Made by a program: the position numbers and the translations under genes | Notes under the pieces: generated by a model | The model's input: the letters and a program-made list of their open reading frames with translations, nothing else | The model's database searches: none | Told to the model about the DNA's origin: nothing | NCBI RefSeq assembly: GCF_012395185.1 | Contig: NZ_JAAZTU010000040.1 | Location: forward strand, 1-35,061 | Length of the DNA: 35,061 nucleotides | Reading direction: 5' to 3' | DNA from: Vibrio aestuarianus | Lineage (GTDB): Bacteria; Pseudomonadota; Gammaproteobacteria; Enterobacterales; Vibrionaceae | In this document: positions 6,606 to 14,968 of the stretch, piece after piece | How the letters are laid out: the number at the start of each line of letters is the position of its first letter | How positions within the stretch are numbered: position 1 is the stretch's first letter

Positions 6606-7517
6606 ATGAACCCAGAAGATACGAGTAGCAACAATACAAAGAAAATTTATGTGGTGTTGGGTAAGCGCCTTGCCGCGGACCAACTCACTTTAGAGGGGCA
6701 AAGTCGTATTGATAGATTGGTGATGGCGTTACGGTGTAATGAAATAGATAATAGCGTGCTTGCATTCTGTGGTGGAGTAACCAAAGGACAAACGGTGTCA
6801 GAAGCGTCGGCGATGTATCGCTATTTGGTGAGCCAAGTCGATGAATGTTCAAATCAACGTGGTGGTTTGTCGAATTTATTGAATCGCAACCATATTTTGT
6901 TAGAAGAGTCTTCAACCAATACAGTGGAAAATATTGAAAATTTAGCGATTGAATTGCTAAAAACTGGTCAACTGCAAGCCGGTAATCAATTACACGTTAC
7001 CTTTATCTCTAGTGATTATCACCTCCAGCGTATTTTTGAAATACAACAGTTGATGGATGAACAAGGTCTTCTTGGAACTCTAAAAAAACGCTGTGAGCAG
7101 TCAGGCCTAACTGTATTGGTCGACTACGACATCAGCCGACACTTTGTTGCTCAATATCCCTATCAGCATTTAGAAGCTCAATTGTTTCTACTATGCGATG
7201 AACTGACAACGTATCGTGTTTATCTTGAAGGTGTTGTAAGGCATTCTTTTACGAGAGATTTAGAGTCAGTAAGGTATGAACCATACCGTATTGGGAATTC
7301 TGCGCTAAATCGTATGAATGCACTTATCCAACAAAGCGAGAAGTGGTCTTTTTTGGTATCGAGTATAGAGCTACTCAGAGAGTGTATTGAGGCCACGCAT
7401 TGCGAGCAATCACCACAGATGATTGAGCCATATTTAATCATTTTTGACACTCACTTAGCGCTATTAAATCGTTGGTTTGATCCCGAGCAATCACATGCAG
7501 GGCGATGGTGGCGCTAG
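6606..7517 (+). CDS. DUF218 (YdcF/SanA-like) domain protein
   Basis: A 303-aa protein with a DUF218 core. The fold shows KKIYVVLGKRL at the first strand, an LxxxGQSRIDR segment, AFCGGVTKGQTVSEASAMYRYL, the ILLEESSTNTVENIENLA box, and FISSDYHLQRI. Relatives (ElyC, SanA, YdcF) are linked to envelope barrier or lipid-carrier metabolism, and YdcF binds S-adenosylmethionine. This copy has no signal peptide or membrane anchor, so it is probably cytoplasmic. The C-terminal 100 residues (from about 200) extend beyond the domain and are helical. It is followed by a strong terminator at 7561 and stands alone. Confidence 0.78.
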   Translation: MNPEDTSSNNTKKIYVVLGKRLAADQLTLEGQSRIDRLVMALRCNEIDNSVLAFCGGVTKGQTVSEASAMYRYLVSQVDECSNQRGGLSNLLNRNHILLEESSTNTVENIENLAIELLKTGQLQAGNQLHVTFISSDYHLQRIFEIQQLMDEQGLLGTLKKRCEQSGLTVLVDYDISRHFVAQYPYQHLEAQLFLLCDELTTYRVYLEGVVRHSFTRDLESVRYEPYRIGNSALNRMNALIQQSEKWSFLVSSIELLRECIEATHCEQSPQMIEPYLIIFDTHLALLNRWFDPEQSHAGRWWR

Positions 7518-7560
7518 CTACTACAAACTACTATTCGTTACGACCTACTACCAATAGATA

Positions 7561-7583
7561 GACCCCGCAAGCGGGGTCTTTTT
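7561..7583 (+). terminator. Intrinsic terminator after the DUF218 gene
   Basis: GACCCCGC (7561-7568) and GCGGGGTC (7571-7578) form an 8-bp GC-rich stem with an AA loop, followed by TTTTT. There is no matching A-run on the left, so it mainly serves the plus strand. Confidence 0.9.
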
Positions 7584-7624
7584 GCTTTTAGTCAAGCGAC
7601 TTATTTCCTGACCAAAATTGAGGG

Positions 7625-9076
7625 CTAAGCGATTTCTAAAGAGCGTTCTTCCACAACCGTTAAGCGTTCACCATAAATAGGGCGTAATGCTTGAAGTACG
7701 TGATTACGAGTCAGCATTCCGACAAATTTACCATTGTCTAGAACGGGCAGGTTTTGCGGCTTGCTGACTTTCATGCTTTTTGCGCGCTCCTCTAGTGATA
7801 GTGAGCTAAAGCGAGTAGCAATACCCATGCTTGTCGTTGGGTATAGCTGCTCTTTATCAATACATAAGAATTCTGCAATATCGATTAGACGGTCAGAAGC
7901 ATCGATAGCCACAACGTCACGACTCATCAAATCAACCACTTTTTGGTCTGCTGTTGGAATGTAATCTTGGCACCATAAGTCGACCATCACATCATGAGCG
8001 GAGAAAAATCCTACTAAGCGACCTTCCACATCGACAACTGGAGCACTATCAAGCTGGTTATCTAAAAGCATATCAACCGCAACAGCCGTTGGCATTTCAA
8101 CGCCCAGAGTGATTGGTTGGGTATTCATGATGTCTTGGACCATTGTCGTTTTGTTCATTTTAGTTTCCTTAACTGACGTGATTGTTGCAGTTTTTGTAAT
8201 AGATTGGATGTTGGCAGCTTTGAGTTGCGGACGTCGGAAAATACTCCAGTTGGCTAAACCAACCAGCACCGCTCCGCCAACGATATTGCCTAACGTTACA
8301 GGGATTAGATTTGCGGTAATAAAGTGATAGATGTTGAGATCGGCATAGTGACTTGCATTCACACCAATTTGTTGCCAGAAACTGTCTGGAGCAAAGTTTT
8401 GAATCACAATACCTAAAGGCACCATAAACATGTTAGCGACACAGTGTTCAAATCCACTGGATACGAACATCGCGACAGGCATGATGGTCATCGCTGCTTT
8501 TGTCATGGCATTGGCAGAGCTAAAAGTGAGCCAAATTGCAAGACAAACCAATAAGTTACAGAGAATCCCTAATGAAAATGCTTGAATTGTGGTGTGATGC
8601 AACTTGTGCTGTGCAATATTGAGCGCATTTAGTCCCCATTGCCCACCATCCATTTGATAAAGGCCAGCACCAGTAACTAAAACCAGTAATAGCATGGCAC
8701 CAATGAAGTTGCCGACGTAAACTTTGCCCCAAATAGACAACATTTTGCCGAAGCTGATTTGCTTGTTTGCCCAAGAAATGCTCGATAACACGGAACTTGT
8801 GAATAGTTCACCGCCGCAAATCACAATTAAGATAAGACCCATACTGAAGGCCAAACCACCAGCTAATCGACTTAATCCCCAACCAGCATTGGCACTACCC
8901 GTTGTGACCGTAATGTAAAACAAAAAGGCTAAGCCAATAAATGCGCCAGCCATAATAGCCAAGCTTAAAGTCATACCGCTGGATTTCTTAGCTTTACTTA
9001 AAGCGAATTTTTCCGCTTCAGCCATCATCTCAACAGGTGAGAACAGTTGTTTATTTTCAGAGTAGGCCGCTGACAT
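7625..9076 (-). CDS. focA: FocA-type formate/nitrite channel fused to CBS domain pair
   Basis: A 483-aa fusion. Residues about 1-285 are a formate/nitrite transporter (pentameric inner-membrane channel, six helices). FocA marks are conserved: GGELFTSS with T93 and GFEHCVANMF with H211, the gating threonine and protonatable histidine, plus NLIPVTLGNIVGG. After a linker come two CBS motifs (about 312-368 and 380-466, the second split by a loop), a Bateman module that usually binds adenine nucleotides. Enterobacterial FocA is about 285 aa and lacks this tail. ATG 9076 is chosen because GGGAG (9086-9082) precedes it; a TTG at 9088 is less likely. A 14-codon leader ORF overlaps the start. The gene is divergent from a LysR gene, which is the probable regulator. 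It likely handles fermentation formate, with the CBS module gating flux by energy state (inference). Confidence 0.88.
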   Translation of the reverse strand: MSAAYSENKQLFSPVEMMAEAEKFALSKAKKSSGMTLSLAIMAGAFIGLAFLFYITVTTGSANAGWGLSRLAGGLAFSMGLILIVICGGELFTSSVLSSISWANKQISFGKMLSIWGKVYVGNFIGAMLLLVLVTGAGLYQMDGGQWGLNALNIAQHKLHHTTIQAFSLGILCNLLVCLAIWLTFSSANAMTKAAMTIMPVAMFVSSGFEHCVANMFMVPLGIVIQNFAPDSFWQQIGVNASHYADLNIYHFITANLIPVTLGNIVGGAVLVGLANWSIFRRPQLKAANIQSITKTATITSVKETKMNKTTMVQDIMNTQPITLGVEMPTAVAVDMLLDNQLDSAPVVDVEGRLVGFFSAHDVMVDLWCQDYIPTADQKVVDLMSRDVVAIDASDRLIDIAEFLCIDKEQLYPTTSMGIATRFSSLSLEERAKSMKVSKPQNLPVLDNGKFVGMLTRNHVLQALRPIYGERLTVVEERSLEIA

Positions 9077-9101
9077 AGTGTCTCCCAAAACTCATTTTCA
9101 T
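9057..9101 (-). CDS. Possible 14-aa leader ORF overlapping focA start
   Basis: Upstream of focA, an ideal AGGAGGT (9112-9106) precedes an ATG at 9101 that opens a 14-codon frame, MKMSFGRHYVSGLL, ending with TGA at 9059-9057. It overlaps the focA start (9076) in another frame by about 20 nt. The best ribosome site in the region thus serves the leader and not focA, a layout typical of translational coupling. Peptide function, if any, is unknown. Confidence 0.4.
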   Translation of the reverse strand: MKMSFGRHYVSGLL

Positions 9102-9212
9102 ATTTACCTCCTAGTTAATGTAAGAGTAAAAACAACGCATCATGCCTTGCTTCCTAAACAGACTAACCAGTTGAGTATGTAGTGGTAAAATTGATAATTT
9201 TTAAAATCATCA

Positions 9213-9225
9213 TCAAATAATTTGA
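9213..9225. promoter_or_regulatory. Palindromic LysR-type (T-N11-A) site
   Basis: TCAAATAATTTGA is a perfect dyad of T-N11-A form; it extends to ATCAAATAATTTGAT at 9212-9226. It lies between focA (minus) and the LysR gene (plus), the classic position for autoregulation plus control of the divergent target. A second half-like TTGAT lies at 9191-9195. No other gene is present in this 250-bp gap. Confidence 0.5.
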
Positions 9226-9326
9226 TATGCATAAATGAAGGTGTAAAATGAAACCGCTTGCGCATATATCACCTTAAAAACTAAGGTTAAATACGCAGAA
9301 GAAAATGAAACTAAATAGGATTAGCA

Positions 9327-10232
9327 GTGCGGTATTCACTCAAACAATTAGCAGTATTTGACGCAGTTGCCGATAGTGGTAGCGTCAGCCAAGCTGCAGA
9401 CAAACTAGCGCTAACACAATCAGCGACCAGTATGTCGCTTGCACAACTGGAAAAAATGTTAGGGCGACCTTTGTTTGAAAGGCAGGGAAAGCAAATGGCA
9501 TTGACCCATTGGGGGATGTGGTTGAGACCCAAAGCAAAGCGTTTATTACAAGATGCTCAGCAAATAGAAATGGGGTTTTATGAGCAACATCTTCTTAGTG
9601 GTGAAATACGTTTAGGGGCCAGTCAGACGCCAGCCGAACACTTAGTCCCAGACCTCATCAGTATTCTTGATAACGACTTTCCAGAGATGCGAATTGACCT
9701 AGGAGTACAAAGTACGAAAGGGGTGATAGATGGCATACTTGATTACAAATATGACCTTGGTGTCATTGAAGGCCGTTGTGACGATAATCGAATTCACCAA
9801 GATGTATGGTGTCGAGATCACCTGACCGTAGTTGCATCAGCACATCACCCGTTTGCGAAGCGTGAAACGGTGAGTCTTGCGCAACTTGAGCAAGCAAAGT
9901 GGGTACTTCGAGAGCATGGATCCGGCACGAGAAAAGTATTTGATAGTACCATTCACAAACTCATTGCAGATTTAGACGTATGGCGGGAATACGAACACGT
10001 TCCTGTATTACGTAGTATGGTTGCTAATGGTCCTTATTTGACATGCTTACCGTATCTAGATGTTGAACGCTTTATCAATGCTGGGAACTTAGTTGCTCTC
10101 AATGTGCCTGAATTAAATATGGAAAGAACGCTTTCTTTTATTTGGCGTGCCGATATGGCTGAAAACCCTTTGGTTGAATGTATTAAACGTGAAGGGTTAA
10201 GAATGATGAAAGGTAAACCAAGTGTCCTTTAA
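9327..10232 (+). CDS. LysR-family regulator, YeiE-like
   Basis: A 301-aa LysR-type activator. Residues 1-60 are the winged helix-turn-helix (LKQLAVFDAVADSGSVSQAA, then LTQSATSMSLAQLEKMLGRPLF). The rest is the periplasmic-binding-like effector domain, with IRLGASQTPAEHLVPDLI, DLGVIEGRCDD and the WVLREHGSGTR segment strongly reminiscent of YeiE. The start is GTG 9327 with TAGGA at 9316-9320. It is divergent from the focA-CBS gene with a LysR-type palindrome between, so it probably controls focA and itself, with formate or a related small anion as possible signal (inference). Confidence 0.85.
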   Translation: MRYSLKQLAVFDAVADSGSVSQAADKLALTQSATSMSLAQLEKMLGRPLFERQGKQMALTHWGMWLRPKAKRLLQDAQQIEMGFYEQHLLSGEIRLGASQTPAEHLVPDLISILDNDFPEMRIDLGVQSTKGVIDGILDYKYDLGVIEGRCDDNRIHQDVWCRDHLTVVASAHHPFAKRETVSLAQLEQAKWVLREHGSGTRKVFDSTIHKLIADLDVWREYEHVPVLRSMVANGPYLTCLPYLDVERFINAGNLVALNVPELNMERTLSFIWRADMAENPLVECIKREGLRMMKGKPSVL

Positions 10233-10326
10233 GTTCACTTCTTACAAAGAACATATTTCCTAAATCTGTTGATTTACCGTTTGCGTCTATTTTTTGATGA
10301 GAAATATAAATCTATTGCAATATTTA

Positions 10327-10342
10327 TGTGATGAAAGTCACT
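10327..10342 (+). promoter_or_regulatory. CRP-cAMP binding site, class II spacing
   Basis: TGTGATGAAAGTCACT matches TGTGA-N6-TCACA with only the last base different. Its centre (10334.5) is 41.5 bp upstream of a start expected at about 10376 from a -10 TAGTAT (10364-10369). That is the class II activation geometry for the DUF1097 gene. An alternative -10 (TATACT, 10357-10362) overlaps. Confidence 0.6.
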
Positions 10343-10451
10343 AGATATTGATTGGTTATACTCTAGTATGCCCACTTGATTCACTGATGCCATCGCAATA
10401 CTGCACTTTATTTTAATCTCGTGCGGTTTGTTCGGCTCAAATGAGGGTGCT

Positions 10452-10943
10452 ATGAGTACATTATTTGCCATTTCATTGACCACTGGAATTCTTTCCGGTG
10501 TTTGGGGTTGGATTGCCGTTTCATTAGGGCTGCTTTCGTGGGCTGGTTTTCTTGGCTGCACTAGCTATTTCGCCTCTCCAACGGATGGGATAAAAGGGTT
10601 AGCAGTAAGTTTGATGACCAATATCAGTGGTGTATTTTGGGCAATGGTGATTATTCATACATCAAGTTCAGTTAGCCTAGATATTTTGGGTTATGTTATC
10701 ACTGCTATAGTGGCATTTTTAATGTGCATTCAAGCTTCCAAAACATGGCTAAGTTACATCCCCGGTACATTTATTGGTTCTTGTGCAACATTTGCCGCAG
10801 GCGGTGACTGGCAAGTCGTGGTTCCTTCTCTTATTTTGGGCGGTGTATTCGGTTACGCAATGAAGGCAAGTGGAATGTGGTTACATCAGCGATCAAAACA
10901 GCCGGCTCTTAATGACAAAGCCGTTGCCGAAACACAGTCTTAA
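10452..10943 (+). CDS. DUF1097 inner-membrane protein (YcdZ-like)
   Basis: A 163-aa integral membrane protein of the DUF1097 family. The conserved stretch ISLTTGILSGVWGWIAVSLG followed by LLSWAGFLGC, the ITAIVAFLMCIQASK box and PGTFIGSCATFAAGGDW closely follow E. coli YcdZ. About five hydrophobic segments are visible. Its function is not established. ATG 10452 is preferred over an in-frame TTG at 10428, because GAGGG (10443-10447) sits 4 nt before it and homologues begin there. It has its own promoter with a CRP-like site, which suggests expression when preferred sugars are scarce. The C-terminal tail is polar. Confidence 0.85.
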   Translation: MSTLFAISLTTGILSGVWGWIAVSLGLLSWAGFLGCTSYFASPTDGIKGLAVSLMTNISGVFWAMVIIHTSSSVSLDILGYVITAIVAFLMCIQASKTWLSYIPGTFIGSCATFAAGGDWQVVVPSLILGGVFGYAMKASGMWLHQRSKQPALNDKAVAETQS

Positions 10944-11081
10944 TGGTTTTCCCTATAAGGTATTGTGTGGCGTTGGTTTAAGAAAAGGCTACCCCCGATT
11001 GATTTGTATCGATTCATCAAAATTGTTGATATTAGTCTTCGGTATTTATTGTCCCTATATAATGCCGAATGAATATGGTAC

Positions 11082-11110
11082 AAGGCACACAGCAATGTGT
11101 GCCTTTTTTT
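11082..11110 (+). terminator. Intrinsic terminator overlapping the stop of the OLD-family gene
   Basis: AAGGCACAC (11082-11090) pairs with GTGTGCCTT (11097-11105) around AGCAAT, followed by a seven-T run to 11110. It ends transcripts from the DUF1097 side, about 140 nt past that gene. Its T-run includes part of the stop codon (11109-11111, minus strand) of the convergent gene. Confidence 0.88.
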
Positions 11111-12746
11111 AGAACTGAGTATTGCCGTTAGCCATCGTAATGACACGCTTTAATGCCCAACGTAAAAGTACGGGAATACATTCAATACCTTGTAGTTCAC
11201 AGTGGGAAACAATAGCTAAAGCTAAGTCTGGCTTCGCGTGTTTCTTCAATACACGCGTGACCACTTTTTTCGCTGGAATAGGGTGGTCGTACGGAATTTT
11301 GATCATATCTTTGAAAAAGTTTTCAAACCCATGAGAATAGAGGAAATGCTCAATATCTCGGTCAGGTAATTCTGTCAGACGATGTCTTTCCTGATCACCA
11401 GATAGCATTCCACGAACAGTTGCCGAATATTTTTTGCCGGCAGGGTCTCCATCTGTGACCACATGCCAATCAATTCCAAAGGCTTTAGCCACTTTAATTA
11501 ACGATTTCAAGCCTGACTGAGCAAATTCTATAATTTGAACACCCTCAGCGGCTAAGTTGTAGCCACATTGACGTGCTAGTTCACTGAATAGCCATACTTC
11601 CGTTTCGCCTTCAACTAATAACCAGCAACGAGCAAACAAGGCTCCAGAACGATGAAAACGTATATGAAATCCAATTCTACGTAGTTCATCTTGGTTTAAA
11701 CCTCGTGAAGGCATTGATGTTACAGTGGTGCGATCAGAAGTTCTCACCAAACGGCGAATAGAGTGTAAAGGTACCGAACCCAGCAGCTCACCACTGTTGG
11801 TGGTGAGTATTTTTTGCATTGGAAGCAGTTCGAGTAAACTCCAAGCGCGTGCTAAATGAGTTGGATGCAAGCGACCTTCGGGATCTTCCAAAATGAGCAA
11901 AGGTCGAGCACAGCGTCTTAAGTCTGTTGGCCCTTTGGCTTGAAGGTAGGCATTGAGCAGCCCCATCAATAAAAGACGAGTTTGTTTGTTTTTTGTTTCT
12001 TCAACAACCTGACTTATGTTCTTGTCTGTTTTAGGGCTTGAGTAAACTAAACTATCACGTTGTTGCCTCGGATTTTTGCGAGTTTGACTTTTGAATGAAA
12101 AATAATGATTGACCAAAATATTCATCGAATTAAGGCTGCTTTTCATCTCACCTTTATTGACATGCCCAGGAATCGCAAGTAAGCGACGACAGGTATTATC
12201 GATACGTTTTTCTACCCGTGCATTTTTTCCATTGCCGTTAATGAATGGGCGTTCAAAACGTCTTGAATCTTTTAGGCGGATCACAGGATGAAGGCTCATC
12301 AATTCTTGGGCGAGTTTTTCTGAATGATGCAGAGGGAGCGGATTGCCCTCAATATCTAAAAAAAGATATTGAGTAGTAACTTGGTGACGATCCAGTGTGC
12401 CACTTATCCGATAAAAAATACGCTTGTCACCGTTTTCATCATCAACCCAAAGTGGTCTTAATTTACGATAACGCCCTGATCGAGATTCATTTTTTTCGGT
12501 TGAAACAAAACTCAAAATAATTTGTAAGTGTTGGGTTTGCTGGTGGGCAATAGAGTAGTCGACATGAAAGTCTTGCATTTCAAATTGATAAGGCATGCCG
12601 TTGGCGGGTAAAACGACAGATAATGCGTCTAGTAATGAGGACTTACCCCACGTGTTTTCACCTATTAAGGTGGTGAGTTCATCAAAAGAGAGCGATAAAC
12701 GTTTAATTCCTCTGAATCCAGAAATTTCAATTCGCTCTAAATGCAT
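11109..12746 (-). CDS. OLD-family ATPase/Toprim protein, YbjD-like
   Basis: A 545-aa homologue of E. coli YbjD. An ABC/SMC-type ATPase half starts MHLERIEISGFRGIKRLSLS, with Walker A at 29-36 (GENTWGKS) and a late Walker B/D-loop LLILEDPEGRLHP. A C-terminal Toprim domain follows (WLLVEGETEVW with the catalytic Glu, then HVVTDGDPAGKKY with the DxD). OLD proteins of this layout are metal-dependent nucleases, some used in phage defence. YbjD itself is uncharacterised as far as I know. ATG 12746 is preferred over a TTG eight codons upstream, since AAGGAG (12759-12754) lies 7 nt before it. It stands alone, convergent with the DUF1097 gene; the terminator at 11082-11110 lies at its stop. Confidence 0.85.
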   Translation of the reverse strand: MHLERIEISGFRGIKRLSLSFDELTTLIGENTWGKSSLLDALSVVLPANGMPYQFEMQDFHVDYSIAHQQTQHLQIILSFVSTEKNESRSGRYRKLRPLWVDDENGDKRIFYRISGTLDRHQVTTQYLFLDIEGNPLPLHHSEKLAQELMSLHPVIRLKDSRRFERPFINGNGKNARVEKRIDNTCRRLLAIPGHVNKGEMKSSLNSMNILVNHYFSFKSQTRKNPRQQRDSLVYSSPKTDKNISQVVEETKNKQTRLLLMGLLNAYLQAKGPTDLRRCARPLLILEDPEGRLHPTHLARAWSLLELLPMQKILTTNSGELLGSVPLHSIRRLVRTSDRTTVTSMPSRGLNQDELRRIGFHIRFHRSGALFARCWLLVEGETEVWLFSELARQCGYNLAAEGVQIIEFAQSGLKSLIKVAKAFGIDWHVVTDGDPAGKKYSATVRGMLSGDQERHRLTELPDRDIEHFLYSHGFENFFKDMIKIPYDHPIPAKKVVTRVLKKHAKPDLALAIVSHCELQGIECIPVLLRWALKRVITMANGNTQF

Positions 12747-12942
12747 AGGCTGACTCCTTTTATAACTCAAAGACTTACTGTATGTTCAGCTTCTTTTTAT
12801 CAAGCATAATTTAAATTTTTGAGATAAGTAGCTTGTTGGCTCACATATCAAATGTTTATGTGAGTTCTACAAGCAGAAATAATGTTGGGGAAAGGTGATG
12901 CAACACGCTTTGCGTAAATTAGTTTTCAAAGCCGTTTCATAA

Positions 12943-12977
12943 AAGTCACGATTCTGTCATGATTTGTAGGCTAGGAT
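12943..12977 (+). promoter_or_regulatory. Pho-box-like site and promoter
   Basis: AAGTCACGATTCTGTCAT (12943-12960) resembles the PhoB 18-mer CTGTCAT-N4-CTGTCAT; the second half is exact and the first keeps GTCA. A -10 candidate TAGGAT (12972-12977) starts 12 nt after it, which is typical PhoB promoter spacing. It precedes the nucleotidase-family gene, a plausible phosphate-scavenging target. Confidence 0.42.
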
Positions 12978-13003
12978 GGAGTGGAAAAAGAAGAGATAGA
13001 TAA

Positions 13004-14746
13004 ATGATGCATAAAAAAAACAGACCAGCATCAATTATGCTGGCACATATAAATGACACTCACTCATATTTTGAACCTACGTCGTTACAGCTTTCATTGA
13101 ATATAAAACAACAGACGTTGACTCCCTATGTTAGTGCGGGCGGCTTTGCTCGGATAGCGACTAGAGTGGCTCAATTGAAAGATGATGCCGCGCGCATGAA
13201 GCGCCAATTTCTGTTTTTGCATGCAGGAGATTGTTTTCAAGGTACTTTGTATTTTTCCTTATTCAAAGGAAAAGCCAACGCCGACATGCTTAATGCGCTT
13301 CATATTGATGCCATGGCTTTGGGTAATCATGAACTGGATATGGGCAACGAGCCGGTTGCGCATTTCGTTGAGCGAATTCAATTTCCATTACTTGCGGGCA
13401 ACTGGGATTTATCTAATGAAAGAAAAGACAAACCTTACCCTATAGCATCAAGTCCACAAGTCATCAGCTACGATTCTCAAGGCCAGTATGCACAATGGAT
13501 AGAAAAACAAGCAGGTGAGGAAACTATCGCTATCTTCGGTTTATCACTCGATAAAATGAGCGATATTGCTAACCCTGATCCAGACACGCCTTTTGCCAAT
13601 GCCATTGAAACAGCGAGAAACACAATTAAGCAACTGCACCGTAAAGGCATCAATAAAATCATTTTGCTCAGTCACTTGGGTTATGAAGCTGATATTGAAC
13701 TGGCACAGCAGGTTGATGGTATTGGTATTATCGTTGGCGGGCATAGTCATCGCTTACAAGGTGATTTTAGTGCATTAGGCTTAAAGAAAGACGATGATTA
13801 TGGCTTAAGAATTAATGATACCTATGTCGTACAAGCTGGATACTACGCATTAAGCTTGGGACATTGCCAAGTGGATTTCTCTACTGAAGGAAAAGTCGTT
13901 GGGTTTTGCGGAGGAAATGAGCTATTACTTGGCCGCCGTTTATTTTTAGATGCGAGCATGAATGAAGCCGGAACGGATGAAAGTCATCTAAGCGCCTGCG
14001 AGTTTCTCAACAATCATCCCAATGTTGTGGTGTGTAAGAAAGACCCTCTGGTCCAAGGTATCTTGATCGATAAATACATGCCAAGAGTGCGCCAATTACA
14101 ACAGAATATCATTGCTCATGCTGATCGCTCGCTAAGGCATGTTCGTATCCCTGATGAAATGGGAGCAAGTGAACTGGCTCCACTGATAGCAAAATCCTTT
14201 GTGTATGCGATGAAAGAGCGTGGACATCCAGTGCAGTTTGCAATCCATAATGCTGGTGGAGTACGCAATTCACTCAATGCAGGCAAGGTCTCTATTGCCG
14301 ATATTGCCGGAAACTTGCTGCCATTTGCCGTTCCTATCGGTGTGTATCACATTCAAGGAAAAGTGATTGCGCAAGTTGTCGAAGGTGCAATAAATAACGC
14401 ATTAGGCAATGGCGTTAACGGCACTGGATCAGGCAGTTATCCATACACGCATAATTTATCATTTGTCTATCATCACGACTGGCCAATTGGAAACAGAGTG
14501 ACTGATGTAAAACTGTTTGATGAGAAATTAGGTTGGCAACTGATTGATTCTGAAAGATATTATTGTGGTTCTTCTTCTGCCTATACGATGAAAGGTAAAG
14601 AAGGTTACGATGCATTACTGCAAATGCAAGGTGAAGGCATTGTTTCGAATGTTTCAATGGCCGATGCATTTATTGAACTGCTTACCGCCCACCCAGAGAC
14701 GTTAAATACTCTTGAATCGTCGCGAAGACATAACAGTACTGTGTAG
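13004..14746 (+). CDS. 5'-nucleotidase/metallophosphatase family protein, cytosolic
   Basis: A 580-aa two-domain enzyme of the UshA type. The N-terminal calcineurin-like domain carries the two-metal ligands: D18/H20 (NDTHSYF), D76 (HAGDCFQG), N108-H109 (GNHELD), H224 (SHLGYEAD) and H247/H249 (GGHSHR). The C-terminal substrate domain has the typical FAIHNAGGVRNSLNAGKVSIAD and VEGAINNAL segments. It should hydrolyse nucleoside 5'-phosphates or related phosphoesters. Unlike UshA it has no signal peptide: residues 1-17 (MMHKKNRPASIMLAHIN) go straight into the first strand, so it is predicted to be cytoplasmic. A Pho-box-like promoter precedes it. ATG 13004 is followed by a second ATG at 13007; either could be used. 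Confidence 0.85.
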   Translation: MMHKKNRPASIMLAHINDTHSYFEPTSLQLSLNIKQQTLTPYVSAGGFARIATRVAQLKDDAARMKRQFLFLHAGDCFQGTLYFSLFKGKANADMLNALHIDAMALGNHELDMGNEPVAHFVERIQFPLLAGNWDLSNERKDKPYPIASSPQVISYDSQGQYAQWIEKQAGEETIAIFGLSLDKMSDIANPDPDTPFANAIETARNTIKQLHRKGINKIILLSHLGYEADIELAQQVDGIGIIVGGHSHRLQGDFSALGLKKDDDYGLRINDTYVVQAGYYALSLGHCQVDFSTEGKVVGFCGGNELLLGRRLFLDASMNEAGTDESHLSACEFLNNHPNVVVCKKDPLVQGILIDKYMPRVRQLQQNIIAHADRSLRHVRIPDEMGASELAPLIAKSFVYAMKERGHPVQFAIHNAGGVRNSLNAGKVSIADIAGNLLPFAVPIGVYHIQGKVIAQVVEGAINNALGNGVNGTGSGSYPYTHNLSFVYHHDWPIGNRVTDVKLFDEKLGWQLIDSERYYCGSSSAYTMKGKEGYDALLQMQGEGIVSNVSMADAFIELLTAHPETLNTLESSRRHNSTV

Positions 14747-14788
14747 CATTACTGTTATGGCATAGAGTTTGCTCAGTAGTTATTAGTC

Positions 14789-14830
14789 TTAGAGCATCTT
14801 CAACCTTTGAAGGTGCGTGAAGATGCTAAG
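14789..14830 (+). promoter_or_regulatory. Stable hairpin in the leader of the 31-aa ORF
   Basis: AGCATCTTCA (14793-14802) pairs with TGAAGATGCT (14818-14827), extended outward by CTT/AAG across a two-base bulge. An inner four-pair stem ACCT/AGGT closes a TTGA loop. GGGGAG, the ribosome site of the next ORF, follows directly rather than a T-run, so this is a structured leader and not a terminator. Confidence 0.55.
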
Positions 14831-14839
14831 GGGAGAACT

Positions 14840-14935
14840 ATGTGGAGTAGAGATTGGGCTGACACCGTCATCGTTGTTGCTTGGGTTGGCATTTGGTCAG
14901 CATTAGTTTACTTACTGCCATTTGCAGGTGTTTAG
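14840..14935 (+). CDS. 31-aa single-pass membrane microprotein
   Basis: ATG 14840 with GGGGAG at 14830-14835 opens a 31-codon frame. The product starts MWSRDWADTVIVVAWVGIWS and ends ALVYLLPFAGV, one hydrophobic helix after a short polar, Trp-rich start. It is flanked by a structured leader hairpin on the left and a strong terminator (14969-14995) on the right, the layout of an independent small mRNA. I do not recognise it. It lies between the nucleotidase gene and the Mn-riboswitch/alx unit, but nothing ties it to either. Small single-helix proteins often tune larger membrane complexes. Confidence 0.6.
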   Translation: MWSRDWADTVIVVAWVGIWSALVYLLPFAGV

Positions 14936-14968
14936 ACGTGAGTTCCGTTGAAGATCTTTGAAATTATT

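Noticed and set aside
9191..9204. FNR-like site TTGATAATTTTTAA near focA
   Set aside because: Only the left half fits; the right half differs at two of five positions, so the LysR palindrome is the better explanation.
11026..11110. Possible small RNA with TATAAT (11058-11063) ending at the terminator
   Set aside because: No matching -35 at the right distance; TTGATA lies 26 bp upstream and the transcript would be only about 40 nt.
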